Shown here: piece by piece, positions 1 to 8,882 of the stretch
How positions within the stretch are numbered: position 1 is the stretch's first letter
How the letters are laid out: the number at the start of each line of letters is the position of its first letter
Origin: Polynucleobacter sp. JS-Mosq-20-D10
GTDB lineage: Bacteria; Pseudomonadota; Gammaproteobacteria; Burkholderiales; Burkholderiaceae
DNA: 64,000 nt
Reading direction: 5' to 3'
NCBI RefSeq assembly: GCF_018687755.1
Contig: NZ_CP061305.1
Location: 1 to 64,000 of the forward strand
Position numbers and translations under genes: made by a program
Notes under the pieces: generated by a model
The model's database searches: none
What the model saw: only the letters and a program-made list of their open reading frames with translations
Told to the model about the DNA's origin: nothing

Positions 1-1425
1 ATGAGCAACCTACAGAATCCGATTACTTTGAACTCACTTAGCCCACTGGGGTTTTGGGACGGCGCCCTTGGCGCCCTTGCTCGCGAGCTTTCCCCCCAAC
101 AATTTAAAACCTGGATCCAGCCCTTGAGCTTGGTTTCTTTTGATGAAAGTGAGCAATCACTCGTCGTAGGAGCGCCAAATAGATTTAAGCTTGATTGGAT
201 TAAGAAAACCTTCTCTGACCGACTCCAAGAGCTAGCAGATCAATATTTTGGTCATCCAATCAACCTCAGTTTTGTGCTTAGTGTTGAGGGTTTGGGCGCC
301 CAGGCGGTGGGGGTTGTCAAAAATCAGGAGCAACCCAGGCAGCAAGAGCTTGTTGTGGCCACAGATAACAACTCCACAGAGGAGCAAGCTTTTGAGATTG
401 AAGACCACTCTAAACTGAACCCCAACCTTACATTTGATACCTTTGTAACTGGTAAGGCGAATCAATTAGCTAGAGCTGCGTCAATCCAGGTTGCCCATAA
501 TCCCGGCACCTCATATAACCCCATGTTTTTGTATGGGGGGGTGGGTTTGGGTAAAACCCACCTTATTCACGCAATTGGGAATCACCTTTTAAAGGAAAAG
601 CCTGGCGCCCGGATTCGATATATTCACGCCGAACAATATGTCTCTGATGTGGTCAGAGCCTATCAACAAAAGGCCTTTGATCGCTTTAAGCGCTATTACC
701 ACTCGCTTGATCTGCTGTTGATTGACGATATTCAATTTTTTAGTGGTAAATCAAGAACTCAAGAAGAGTTTTTTTACGCATTTGAAGCACTTTTAAGCAA
801 TAAGGCTCAGGTCATTATTACAAGTGATACCTACCCAAAGGAAATGGCTGGGATTGATGACCGCCTTATTTCCCGTTTTGATTCAGGGCTAACCGTGGCC
901 ATTGAGCCGCCAGAGCTAGAGATGCGGGTTGCTATTTTAATGAAGAAGGCTTTGAGCGAAGGCATCCCCATGAGTGAGGATGTGGCCTTCTTTGTGGCCA
1001 AACACCTTCGATCTAACGTACGAGAGCTAGAGGGGGCTTTAAGAAAGATTTTGGCGTTTGTTCGATTCCACGGCAAAGAGGTCACGATTGAGGTGGCCCG
1101 TGTGGCGTTAAAGGACCTCTTGTCCATACAAAATCGACAAATTTCTGTCGACAATATACAAAAGGCGGTGGCCGATTTTTACAGCATTAAGGTTGCCGAC
1201 ATGTATTCGAAGAAGCGCCCCGCAAACATTGCTCGCCCACGGCAAATTGCCATGTTTATGGCAAAAGAATTAACCCAAAAAAGCCTGCCGGAAATTGGTG
1301 AGTTATTTGGGGGGCGGGACCACACAACCGTTCTGCACGCAGTTCGGAAGATTGGCGAGGAACGCTCCCATGATGGGCAGCTAAACCACGAAATCCACGT
1401 TATTGAGCAAACCTTAAAGTCTTAG
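1..1425 (+). CDS. dnaA: Chromosomal replication initiator protein DnaA
   Basis: DnaA is the AAA+ ATPase that binds DnaA boxes, opens the origin and loads the replicative helicase. The 474-residue protein has the full architecture: N-terminal domain I (about 15-90), a variable acidic linker (about 100-140), an AAA+ core with Walker A GGVGLGKT (179-186) and Walker B LLLIDD (238-243), and the C-terminal DNA-binding domain with the signature GGRDHTTVLHA (437-447). The start codon is the first base of the window, so its promoter and ribosome binding site are not visible. It is followed by an origin-like gap and dnaN, the classic arrangement. Length matches the family. Confidence 0.98.
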   Translation: MSNLQNPITLNSLSPLGFWDGALGALARELSPQQFKTWIQPLSLVSFDESEQSLVVGAPNRFKLDWIKKTFSDRLQELADQYFGHPINLSFVLSVEGLGAQAVGVVKNQEQPRQQELVVATDNNSTEEQAFEIEDHSKLNPNLTFDTFVTGKANQLARAASIQVAHNPGTSYNPMFLYGGVGLGKTHLIHAIGNHLLKEKPGARIRYIHAEQYVSDVVRAYQQKAFDRFKRYYHSLDLLLIDDIQFFSGKSRTQEEFFYAFEALLSNKAQVIITSDTYPKEMAGIDDRLISRFDSGLTVAIEPPELEMRVAILMKKALSEGIPMSEDVAFFVAKHLRSNVRELEGALRKILAFVRFHGKEVTIEVARVALKDLLSIQNRQISVDNIQKAVADFYSIKVADMYSKKRPANIARPRQIAMFMAKELTQKSLPEIGELFGGRDHTTVLHAVRKIGEERSHDGQLNHEIHVIEQTLKS

Positions 1426-1690
1426 GTTTTTTGCCTGTGGATAAGGTTGTGGATAGTTCAATGGATAAGTTTGGGGATTGCGTGTGGATAAATTGTGGAA
1501 AGATGGCGCTTCATGCAAAAATAGGGTGTTGATTAAAAGTTATCCAAGATTTATGCACGGTTTATACAAAAGTTTTCCACAGGTTTTTTTGGTTTTAGTG
1601 GGTTGTTTTATATATAGTTTTTGACTTATCCACTGAAATAACAAACCTTATTACTACTACTAATAAGATATATACAAGGATTTAAAAGCA
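1426..1690. other. oriC: Putative oriC (dnaA-dnaN intergenic region)
   Basis: This 265-bp gap holds a cluster of 9-mers that match or nearly match the DnaA box TTATNCACA. On the minus strand: 1436-1444 and 1483-1491 (both perfect), 1448-1456 and 1494-1502 (near matches). On the plus strand: 1540-1548, 1551-1559, 1573-1581 and 1626-1634 (each one or two mismatches). An AT-rich stretch (about 1605-1680) carries five in-phase trinucleotides TTA-TTA-CTA-CTA-CTA (1648-1662), which match the DnaA-trio element described in Bacillus subtilis. Position between dnaA and dnaN is typical for bacterial oriC. The promoter of dnaN must also lie here. Origin function is inferred, not shown. Confidence 0.85.
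1648..1666. promoter_or_regulatory. DnaA-trio-like unwinding element
   Basis: In-phase TTA, TTA, CTA, CTA, CTA triplets (1648-1662) correspond to 3'-AAT/GAT-5' trios on the lower strand. They lie 13 bp downstream of a DnaA-box-like TTATCCACT (1626-1634) in the same orientation, and are followed by AT-rich sequence. In B. subtilis such trios guide DnaA filament assembly on single-stranded DNA. Assignment rests on sequence pattern and position only. Confidence 0.6.
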
Positions 1691-2806
1691 ATGCAACTCG
1701 TAAACACTTCAAGGGATAGTTTATTAAAACCACTTCAGGTTGTTAGTGGCATTGTTGAACGTCGACACACTCTTCCCATCTTGGCAAACCTGTTGTTTAA
1801 GAAGCAGGGCGACAAAATTTCTTTCATATCAACAGACATAGAAATTCAAATCACCACGAATGCGGGCTTTGGTGTTGGTGCTGAGGATGTCACCACTACT
1901 GTTGCAGCAAGAAAGTTACTTGATATTTTGCGTGCACTTCCAGAGGGGCCGGTGGCGCTAAATCTTAAAGATAACAAGATGGTCGTGCAAAGCGGAAAAA
2001 GCCGCTTCTCTTTGCAGACGCTGTCCGCAACAGAATTCCCAGTAATGCAAAGTGTTGGTGAGGTAACGACAAGCTGGAGAATGACTCAAAAAAGTTTTCG
2101 CCAACTAGTTAGCCAAGTTCATTTTGCTATGGCGCAGCAGGATATTCGGTATTACCTTAATGGAATGTTATTGGTTATTGAGGGTAAACAGGTAATTGCT
2201 GTGGCCACCGATGGTCATCGCCTAGCTTATTCTCAGGTTGAGTTGGTTGATGCTCCAGTAGGCTCTGGACAAAGACAGGAAATTATTATTCCCCGTAAAA
2301 GTATTCTTGAGTGCCAACATCTGCTTGAGGATTCAGATGAGATGTTGGAGATGAGTCTCACATCAAACCAAGTGAAATTCACCTTCGGCGACATCGAATT
2401 AATTTCAAAGCTAGTTGAAGGTAAATTCCCTGATTTCCAAAGAGTAATTCCTAAGGGCCATAAAAATTCATTAGTTGTTGGGCGTGACGTTTTGCAGTCC
2501 GCACTACAGCGCGCTGCAATTTTGACAACCGATAAATTTAAGGGTGTACGTTTTTCTCTGTCACCGAATCGAATCACGGTTCAATCAACCAATGCCGAGC
2601 AAGAAGAGGCACAAGAAGAGATTGAAACCGAATACAGTGGTGATGTTGTTGAGATTGGCTTTAACGTAAGTTATCTATTAGATGTTTTATCAAATTTGAA
2701 GAATGAAAAAATTCAAATTAGTTTGGGTGATGCCAACAGCAGTGCGGTGATTACCTTACCTGGTTCTGAAGACTTCAAGTATGTTGTGATGCCAATGCGT
2801 ATTTAA
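1691..2806 (+). CDS. dnaN: DNA polymerase III subunit beta (sliding clamp)
   Basis: The beta clamp encircles DNA as a dimer and tethers DNA polymerase III and other repair and replication proteins. The 371-residue length is close to the family norm and spans three repeated clamp domains (roughly 1-120, 125-250, 250-371). It starts with the typical clamp N-terminus MQLVNTSRDSLLKPLQ and ends in VMPMRI, matching the C-terminal hydrophobic-cleft residues that bind clamp-interacting motifs. The ATG follows an AAGGA-like ribosome binding site (1676-1680) and the oriC gap. gyrB follows after 11 bp, so the two are probably co-transcribed. Confidence 0.98.
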   Translation: MQLVNTSRDSLLKPLQVVSGIVERRHTLPILANLLFKKQGDKISFISTDIEIQITTNAGFGVGAEDVTTTVAARKLLDILRALPEGPVALNLKDNKMVVQSGKSRFSLQTLSATEFPVMQSVGEVTTSWRMTQKSFRQLVSQVHFAMAQQDIRYYLNGMLLVIEGKQVIAVATDGHRLAYSQVELVDAPVGSGQRQEIIIPRKSILECQHLLEDSDEMLEMSLTSNQVKFTFGDIELISKLVEGKFPDFQRVIPKGHKNSLVVGRDVLQSALQRAAILTTDKFKGVRFSLSPNRITVQSTNAEQEEAQEEIETEYSGDVVEIGFNVSYLLDVLSNLKNEKIQISLGDANSSAVITLPGSEDFKYVVMPMRI

Positions 2807-2817
2807 TTTAGAAAAAA

Positions 2818-5316
2818 ATGACTGAAGAAAAAAAAGTGGTAGAGCAGTACGGTGCATCATCAATTCAAATCTTAGAAGGTCTTGAGGCTGTTCGAAAACG
2901 TCCAGGAATGTACATTGGAGACACCTCCGATGGCACAGGTTTACACCACCTAGTTTTTGAAGTTTTAGACAACTCTATTGATGAAGCGCTTGCAGGTTAT
3001 TGCTCTGAAATTACTGTCGTTATTCAAACTGACAACTCAATCTCTATTGTTGACAATGGCCGTGGCGTTCCTACAGGCATTAAATACGATGACAAGCATG
3101 AGCCCAAAAGGAGTGCAGCCGAAATTGTGATGACAGAGTTGCACGCTGGCGGCAAGTTTGACCAAAATAGTTACAAGGTTTCTGGTGGTTTACATGGTGT
3201 GGGTGTTAGTTGTGTAAACGCACTCTCTAAATGGTTGAAGCTCACCATTCGCCGTGATGGCAAAGCGCATTACATGGAGTTTGCGCGCGGCGTTATTCAG
3301 AACCGCAATATTCAAGAGGAGAATGGCGTTGCTACATCACCAATCACCATTACCGGCGACACAACCCTATCTGGTACTGAAGTTCACTTCTTGGCCGATG
3401 AAACCATTTTTGGAAACGTCGAGTTTCACTACGAAATTCTTGTTAAACGCATCCGCGAACTCTCGTTTTTAAATAATGGTGTTCACATAAAGTTAATTGA
3501 TCAGCGCTCTGGTCAAGAAGAAGATTTTGCTTTCTCTGGTGGCGTTAAAGGTTTTGTTGAATATATCAACCAAACAAAAAATGTTTTACACCCCAATATT
3601 TTTTATGCTGAAGGTATTCGTCCATCAGACCTAGGTGGCAACATCACCGCTGAAGTGTCAATGCAGTGGAATGATAGTTTTAGTGAGCAAGTTTTATGTT
3701 TCACCAACAACATTCCTCAGCGCGATGGTGGTACCCACTTAACAGGATTGCGCGCAGCGATGACGCGCGTGATCAATAAATATATCGATGAGCATGAGGT
3801 TGCTAAGAAAGCTAAGGTAGAAATTTCTGGTGATGATATGCGCGAGGGCCTTGCTTGCGTTTTGTCTGTAAAGGTTCCAGAGCCAAAGTTTTCAAGCCAA
3901 ACAAAAGATAAGTTAGTTTCTAGTGAGGTTCGGGGTCCGGTAGAGGAAATTGTTGCTGAAGCTTTGAGCGCTTACTTGCAAGAGCGCCCAGCTGACGCCA
4001 AAATTTTGTGCGGAAAAATAGTAGACGCTGCTCGTGCTCGTGAAGCAGCTCGCAAAGCTCGTGACATGACTCGCCGTAAAGGCGTTCTAGATGGTCTCGG
4101 ACTTCCTGGAAAGTTGGCTGACTGCCAAGAAAAGGACCCTACAAAATCTGAGTTATTTATTGTTGAGGGAGATTCCGCGGGCGGCTCTGCAAAACAGGGT
4201 CGAGATCGTCGCTTCCAGGCGATTCTTCCGCTTAAGGGAAAAATTCTGAATGTGGAGAAGGCGCGCTTCGATAAGATGTTGGCAAGCCAAGAGGTGGTTA
4301 CTTTAATTACCGTTCTTGGAACGGGTATTGGCGCAGAAGAATATAAGGCCGACAAGCTCCGCTACCACCGCATCATTATCATGACCGATGCGGACGTAGA
4401 CGGAAGTCATATACGCACACTCTTACTCACCTTTTTCTACAGACAAATGCCTGAGTTAATTGAGCGTGGCCACATCTATATTGCTCAACCACCTTTATAT
4501 AAAGTGAAGTTTGGTAAAAACGAGCAATACATTAAGGATGACGCCGAACTCAACCAATTGCTTTTAAAGATTGCTCTTGAGTCAGCATCACTTCAAACAC
4601 CCACAGGCGAAATCATAGAGGGCGCCGCATTAGGTGAGCTAGCCAAGCACTACCAAGTGATTCAGTCTATTGTTGACCGCTTATCACGCACCATCGATGA
4701 AGATGCTTTGCGCGCCATTGCTTCTGGTACCCAATTAAACCTGGATACAGAAAAGTCGGCCCAAGAGTCTGCCGAGCGATTGCGTGTCGCGCTTGCCGAC
4801 TCTTTAAATCCTTTGGCGCTTCCACCTGAAATTATTGTTCAAAAAGAAGAGCGCACAGACCGCTACAAACTATTGTTATCCCGCCGAATTCATGGCAACT
4901 TGAGACTATCAGCAATCAATTCTGATTTTGTTCATGGTGATGACTATCAAAGCTTGGCCAATGCGGCGGCGGTTTTATCTGGCAAGGTGTTGCCGGGCTC
5001 GAAGGTGCGCCGTGGTGATCCAGACAAAAACCAAAAGGAGCAGTCGATCCAAAACTTTAGGGCTGCCTTTGCGTGGCTACTTTCTGAGGCTGAGCGTGTT
5101 CTCAGTCGTCAGCGCTATAAGGGTCTTGGCGAGATGAACCCTTCCCAGTTGTGGGAAACCACAATGGATGCCGGATCACGCACCTTACTCCAGGTCAAAA
5201 TTGAAGATGCAATTACTGCAGATCAGGTCTTTACCACCCTAATGGGTGACGAGGTTGAGCCGCGCCGCGCCTTTATTGAAAAAAACGCTCTCATTGCGCG
5301 CAACTTGGATGTTTGA
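2818..5316 (+). CDS. gyrB: DNA gyrase subunit B
   Basis: GyrB supplies the ATPase and TOPRIM parts of DNA gyrase (A2B2), which introduces negative supercoils. The GHKL ATPase shows the catalytic Glu48 and Asn52 in FEVLDNSIDEA and Asp79 in DNGRGVP. The TOPRIM metal site is Glu450 in EGDSAGGSAKQGRDR and the DADVDGSHIR motif with Asp524, Asp526 and Asp528. At 832 residues it is of the long Gram-negative type with an insert after the TOPRIM region. The C-terminal QRYKGLGEMNP motif distinguishes it from typical ParE only by context. It ends 5 bp before the SET-domain gene, which suggests translational coupling. Confidence 0.97.
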   Translation: MTEEKKVVEQYGASSIQILEGLEAVRKRPGMYIGDTSDGTGLHHLVFEVLDNSIDEALAGYCSEITVVIQTDNSISIVDNGRGVPTGIKYDDKHEPKRSAAEIVMTELHAGGKFDQNSYKVSGGLHGVGVSCVNALSKWLKLTIRRDGKAHYMEFARGVIQNRNIQEENGVATSPITITGDTTLSGTEVHFLADETIFGNVEFHYEILVKRIRELSFLNNGVHIKLIDQRSGQEEDFAFSGGVKGFVEYINQTKNVLHPNIFYAEGIRPSDLGGNITAEVSMQWNDSFSEQVLCFTNNIPQRDGGTHLTGLRAAMTRVINKYIDEHEVAKKAKVEISGDDMREGLACVLSVKVPEPKFSSQTKDKLVSSEVRGPVEEIVAEALSAYLQERPADAKILCGKIVDAARAREAARKARDMTRRKGVLDGLGLPGKLADCQEKDPTKSELFIVEGDSAGGSAKQGRDRRFQAILPLKGKILNVEKARFDKMLASQEVVTLITVLGTGIGAEEYKADKLRYHRIIIMTDADVDGSHIRTLLLTFFYRQMPELIERGHIYIAQPPLYKVKFGKNEQYIKDDAELNQLLLKIALESASLQTPTGEIIEGAALGELAKHYQVIQSIVDRLSRTIDEDALRAIASGTQLNLDTEKSAQESAERLRVALADSLNPLALPPEIIVQKEERTDRYKLLLSRRIHGNLRLSAINSDFVHGDDYQSLANAAAVLSGKVLPGSKVRRGDPDKNQKEQSIQNFRAAFAWLLSEAERVLSRQRYKGLGEMNPSQLWETTMDAGSRTLLQVKIEDAITADQVFTTLMGDEVEPRRAFIEKNALIARNLDV

Positions 5317-5321
5317 TTTAA

Positions 5322-5816
5322 ATGGGTAAAAAGAAATTAGTTGCTCCGAAAATTGATCGTTCGCGTGTAGTTGTTAAGTCCTCGCCCATTCATGGAAAGG
5401 GTGTTTTTGTTGCAAAGCCGATTAAAAAAGGTGATGCCATCATTGAGTACAAAGGGGAGCGAATTAGTTGGAAGCTGGCGGAGAAGCGCCACCCACATGA
5501 CCCCAAAGACCCAAACCATACTTTTTACTTTTCACTAGAAGATGGTCGTTGTATAGATGCGAAGTATGGTGGAAACGCTGCTCGCTGGATTAATCATTCT
5601 TGCAAGCCAACTTGTGAAACCCAAGAGGATAATTTTGGTGGTGAGCCGCGCGTGTTCATCTATGCCAAAAGAGACCTTAAGGTAGGTGAGGAGCTTTTTT
5701 ACGACTACTCCCTTGGGGTTGATGGTCGAATTACCAAACAAATGAAAAGGGATTATGAGTGCCGTTGCGGCGCCAAAAAATGTCGAGGCACAATGCTGTC
5801 ACTCGATAATAAGTAA
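5322..5816 (+). CDS. SET-domain protein lysine methyltransferase
   Basis: This 164-residue protein has a complete SET domain: GKGVF (25-29), the pseudoknot motif NHSCKP (91-96), the catalytic FYDYS (126-130) and a post-SET cysteine cluster (Cys147, Cys149, Cys154) that with Cys94 can bind zinc. SET domains transfer methyl groups from S-adenosylmethionine to protein lysines; the substrate of this bacterial protein is unknown. There is no signal peptide or membrane segment, so it should be cytosolic. The basic N-terminus (MGKKKLVAPK) may help bind nucleic acid or a nucleoid protein. It starts 5 bp after gyrB and is almost certainly in the same transcript. Fold call is firm; function is open. 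Confidence 0.9.
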   Translation: MGKKKLVAPKIDRSRVVVKSSPIHGKGVFVAKPIKKGDAIIEYKGERISWKLAEKRHPHDPKDPNHTFYFSLEDGRCIDAKYGGNAARWINHSCKPTCETQEDNFGGEPRVFIYAKRDLKVGEELFYDYSLGVDGRITKQMKRDYECRCGAKKCRGTMLSLDNK

Positions 5817-5830
5817 ATTCTTTTTTCAAT

Positions 5831-6055
5831 ATGTTGTTTATTACTATTCAGGAATTAGAGGCTGCCATTAATTATTGGCGCAGCCAATCACCCGCGGTTG
5901 GTGAGGAGCTTCATTTGTGTCCAGAGGCTGCCGCTCTTTCAAAACCATATGCTCTGATGATTGTTCAGGCGGCCCAAAGGGTTCCCATGGACGTTTTGGA
6001 TGAGGTTGCAAAGCTGGCAATCCAAAAATTTTTAAACAGTACCCACGCGAATTAA
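5831..6055 (+). CDS. DUF3717-like small protein
   Basis: A 74-residue protein that resembles, from memory, the DUF3717 family found in Burkholderiales (core ITIQELEAAINYW, then LCPEAAALSKPYALMI). No catalytic motif, signal peptide or transmembrane helix is visible; the sequence looks helical and soluble. It lies 14 bp after the SET-domain gene and probably belongs to the same transcript (dnaN-gyrB-SET-DUF). The ATG lacks a strong Shine-Dalgarno sequence, consistent with translational reinitiation. Function is unknown. Confidence 0.75.
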   Translation: MLFITIQELEAAINYWRSQSPAVGEELHLCPEAAALSKPYALMIVQAAQRVPMDVLDEVAKLAIQKFLNSTHAN

Positions 6056-6156
6056 TCATTACACCCTCAACGTTTTTAGGGTTATCGCTATATTGGTAAG
6101 CCCCCTCTTAGGGTATTCTCATAGTCTTGCCTATAGATAGGTATAAGGATTTGAGT

Positions 6157-6918
6157 TTGCAAGAAACAATATTAAAAACAATTGGCCTTGGAAAGACGTT
6201 CAAAGGTTTTTCTGCGGTAAGCGATGTCAATCTAGATGTTGCTCGGGGAACCATTCACGCCCTTATTGGGCCAAATGGTGCCGGCAAAACAACCTGCTTT
6301 AACCTGTTGACAAAGTTTTTGGAGCCCTCCAGCGGCCAGATTTTGTTTAATGGCTTCGATATCACCAAAGAACGACCAGCCCAAATCGCGCGTCGTGGCG
6401 TTGTCCGCTCATTCCAAATTTCAGCTGTTTTTCCTCACCTAACTGTTTTGGAGAATGTTCGTGTTGCACTGCAGCGAGGGTTGGGCACCGAATTTCACTT
6501 TTGGAAGTCTGGAAACTCACTATCTGTACTCAATGAGCGCGCTGAACAGCTCTTATGTGAAGTGGGTTTAGCAGACTTTGCCCATGAGGAAACCCTAAAC
6601 CTAGCATATGGTCGTAAAAGAGCCCTAGAAATTGCCACCACCATGGCAATGGAGCCCGAATTAATGTTGTTGGATGAGCCAACACAAGGTATGGGGCACG
6701 AGGATGTAGAGCGCGTTACGGAGTTAATTGATCGGGTTGCCAAAGGCCGCACTATTTTGATGGTTGAGCACAATATGAAGGTGGTTTCCTCTATAGCGGA
6801 TCGCATCACGGTATTGCAGCGAGGTTCGGTATTAGCCGAAGGTTCCTATCAAGAGGTTTCCAACAACCCCTTGGTGGTTGAGGCCTACATGGGCAGCCAT
6901 GGGGGTAATGGCAAATGA
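6157..6918 (+). CDS. livG: Branched-chain amino acid ABC transporter ATP-binding protein (LivG type)
   Basis: This is one of two cytoplasmic ATPases of a Liv/HAAT-type importer. Walker A is GPNGAGKT (38-45), Walker B is LMLLDEP, and the ABC signature is the LAYGRKRALE variant seen in LivG-like proteins; the switch histidine is in LMVEHNM. I chose the TTG at 6157 because AAGGA (6145-6149) lies 7 bp upstream; an in-frame TTG at 6127 would also be open but has no ribosome binding site. Protein length is then 253 residues. It overlaps the next ATPase gene by 4 bp (ATGA), which implies translational coupling. Confidence 0.9.
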   Translation: MQETILKTIGLGKTFKGFSAVSDVNLDVARGTIHALIGPNGAGKTTCFNLLTKFLEPSSGQILFNGFDITKERPAQIARRGVVRSFQISAVFPHLTVLENVRVALQRGLGTEFHFWKSGNSLSVLNERAEQLLCEVGLADFAHEETLNLAYGRKRALEIATTMAMEPELMLLDEPTQGMGHEDVERVTELIDRVAKGRTILMVEHNMKVVSSIADRITVLQRGSVLAEGSYQEVSNNPLVVEAYMGSHGGNGK

Positions 6919-7619
6919 GCACGATGGCGCTAGAGGTTAAAAACCTCGAGTCTTGGTATGGGGAGTCGCACATTCTTCATGGTGTGAATTTTGCGGTTCG
7001 TGATGGTGAGGTGGTTACCCTTCTGGGTCGTAATGGCGCCGGTCGCAGTACCATCTTAAAAACTATCTTGGGTCTGACTAGCAAAAGAATGGGCTCAGTA
7101 GAAATTTATGGCAATCAAACTATTGCGATGCCAACCTACAAAATTGCCCGCCTAGGTGTCGGTTTTTGCCCTGAAGAGCGCGGCATCTTTGCAAGTTTAA
7201 GTGCTGAGGAGAATTTATTACTCTTGCCAGAGATTGCATCTGGCGGCATGGGTTTGGATGAGATTTATGAAATGTTCCCCAATTTATACGAGCGACGTAA
7301 TAGCCCTGGTACAAGGCTGTCGGGTGGTGAGCAGCAAATGCTCGCAATGGCACGCATTCTGAGAACGGGCGCAAAACTACTATTGTTGGATGAGATTACC
7401 GAAGGCTTGGCGCCGGTGATCGTTCAAAAATTGGGTGAGGTGGTTACTAGCTTACGCAACAAGGGATTCACTATTGTGTTGGTGGAGCAAAACTTCCGCT
7501 TTGCCGCCCCTTTGGCTGATCGGCATTATGTAGTTGAGCACGGCAATGTAGTTGAGGTTGTCAATCAAAATGAGCTTACTGAAAAAGCAAGTTTATTAAA
7601 TGAGTATCTTGGTGTTTAG
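6915..7619 (+). CDS. livF: Branched-chain amino acid ABC transporter ATP-binding protein (LivF type)
   Basis: Second ATPase of the Liv-type importer, 234 residues. It has the canonical signature LSGGEQ (135-140) and Walker B LLLLDE (155-160). The switch position is Gln in VLVEQN, usual for LivF proteins. The Walker A motif reads GRNGAGRST (38-46): Arg44 replaces the expected lysine. The codon is CGC, so this is not a one-base AAA/AAG error. It overlaps livG by 4 bp and precedes the substrate-binding protein by 22 bp. Whether this subunit still hydrolyses ATP is uncertain. Confidence 0.92.
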   Translation: MSTMALEVKNLESWYGESHILHGVNFAVRDGEVVTLLGRNGAGRSTILKTILGLTSKRMGSVEIYGNQTIAMPTYKIARLGVGFCPEERGIFASLSAEENLLLLPEIASGGMGLDEIYEMFPNLYERRNSPGTRLSGGEQQMLAMARILRTGAKLLLLDEITEGLAPVIVQKLGEVVTSLRNKGFTIVLVEQNFRFAAPLADRHYVVEHGNVVEVVNQNELTEKASLLNEYLGV

Positions 7620-7641
7620 TGGTTATTTATAGGAGACATAA

Positions 7642-8865
7642 ATGAAGTTAAAGCAAATTACCGCGTGTCTAGTGGCGGCAACCTTTTTTGGTTCAAACCC
7701 AGCATTCGCGCAAACATCTAAAGTGAGTGGTGACGTAATTAAGATTGGTGTTTTAACCGACCTCTCTTCAACTTATTCTGATTTAGCTGGTCCGGGCGCT
7801 GTGATTGCCGCAAAAATGGCAATCGCTGACTTTTCAAAAGACGGTACGGTTATTGGTAAGAAGATTGAGTTGTTGAGTGCCGACCATCAAAACAAAGCAG
7901 ATATCGCCGCAAACAAAGCGCGCGAGTGGTATGACAAAGATGGCGTGGATGTGATTGTTGAATTGGTTTCTACCAACGTCGCTCTCGCTGTAATGGAGGT
8001 GGCAGAACAAAAGAATAAGATCACTTTGGTATCTGGCGCAGCTTCTTTGCCAATCACCAATGAAAAGTGTACTGCTAATAACGTGCACTGGACCTATGAT
8101 ACCTATGCGCTTTCAAACGGCACAGCCAAGGCTGTTGTAAAGCAAGGTAAAAAGAATTGGTACTTCCTTACCGCTGACTACGCTTTCGGAGCAGCTCTAG
8201 AGAAAGACTCAACTAACGTTGTTAATGCTAATGGTGGCAAGGTATTGGGAACCAGTAAACACCCATTCCCGAATAGCGATTTTTCTTCATATCTTTTGAA
8301 GGCTCAAGCTAGTGGTGCCGATGTTGTTGCGTTGGCAAACGCAGGTCAAGACACAATTAACTCTGTGAAGCAGGCTTCAGAGTTTGGTATCAATAAAAAA
8401 CAAACCGTTGTTCCTTTGTTGATGTTTATTTCAGATGTTCACTCTTTGGGTTTGAATGCTGCTCAAGGCATGTATTTAACCGAAGGTTTCTACTGGGATA
8501 AAGATGAAAAGACGCGTGCGTTCGCTAAACGTTTTATCCTGCAACATAAGCGTATGCCAACTAGCGTCCAAGCCGGCGTTTATTCTTCAGTCCTTGCTTA
8601 CTTAGCTGCGGTTCAAAAAGCGGGCACTGATGATACTCAACCAGTAATGAAGGCTTTGAGATCTACCAATATTGATGATGGTTTGTTTAAAGGAAAAATT
8701 CGTGCTGATGGTAAGTTTGAGCACGATATGTACTTGCTAGAGGTGAAGAAGCCATCCGAATCTACTAGCCCTTGGGATTATTACAACGTGAAAGCAGTGA
8801 TTCCAGCTGCCGAAGCAACACAACCACTTTCATTGTCACGATGCAAGCTGGTTACTAACAAGTAA
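7642..8865 (+). CDS. ABC transporter periplasmic substrate-binding protein (Peripla_BP_6, LivK-like)
   Basis: A 407-residue periplasmic binding protein of the branched-chain amino acid/amide receptor class. The N-terminus is a clear Sec signal peptide with likely cleavage AFA|Q after residue 23. Mature sequence begins with the family pattern IKIGVLTDLSSTYSDLAGPG (starting near residue 31). A good AGGAGA ribosome binding site precedes the ATG. The gene sits between the two ATPase genes and the two permease genes of the same operon, so it should deliver substrate to that importer. The ligand (leucine, another amino acid, an amide or an organic acid) cannot be told from sequence alone. Confidence 0.92.
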   Translation: MKLKQITACLVAATFFGSNPAFAQTSKVSGDVIKIGVLTDLSSTYSDLAGPGAVIAAKMAIADFSKDGTVIGKKIELLSADHQNKADIAANKAREWYDKDGVDVIVELVSTNVALAVMEVAEQKNKITLVSGAASLPITNEKCTANNVHWTYDTYALSNGTAKAVVKQGKKNWYFLTADYAFGAALEKDSTNVVNANGGKVLGTSKHPFPNSDFSSYLLKAQASGADVVALANAGQDTINSVKQASEFGINKKQTVVPLLMFISDVHSLGLNAAQGMYLTEGFYWDKDEKTRAFAKRFILQHKRMPTSVQAGVYSSVLAYLAAVQKAGTDDTQPVMKALRSTNIDDGLFKGKIRADGKFEHDMYLLEVKKPSESTSPWDYYNVKAVIPAAEATQPLSLSRCKLVTNK

Positions 8866-8882
8866 TGAGTTTCTAACTAAGC

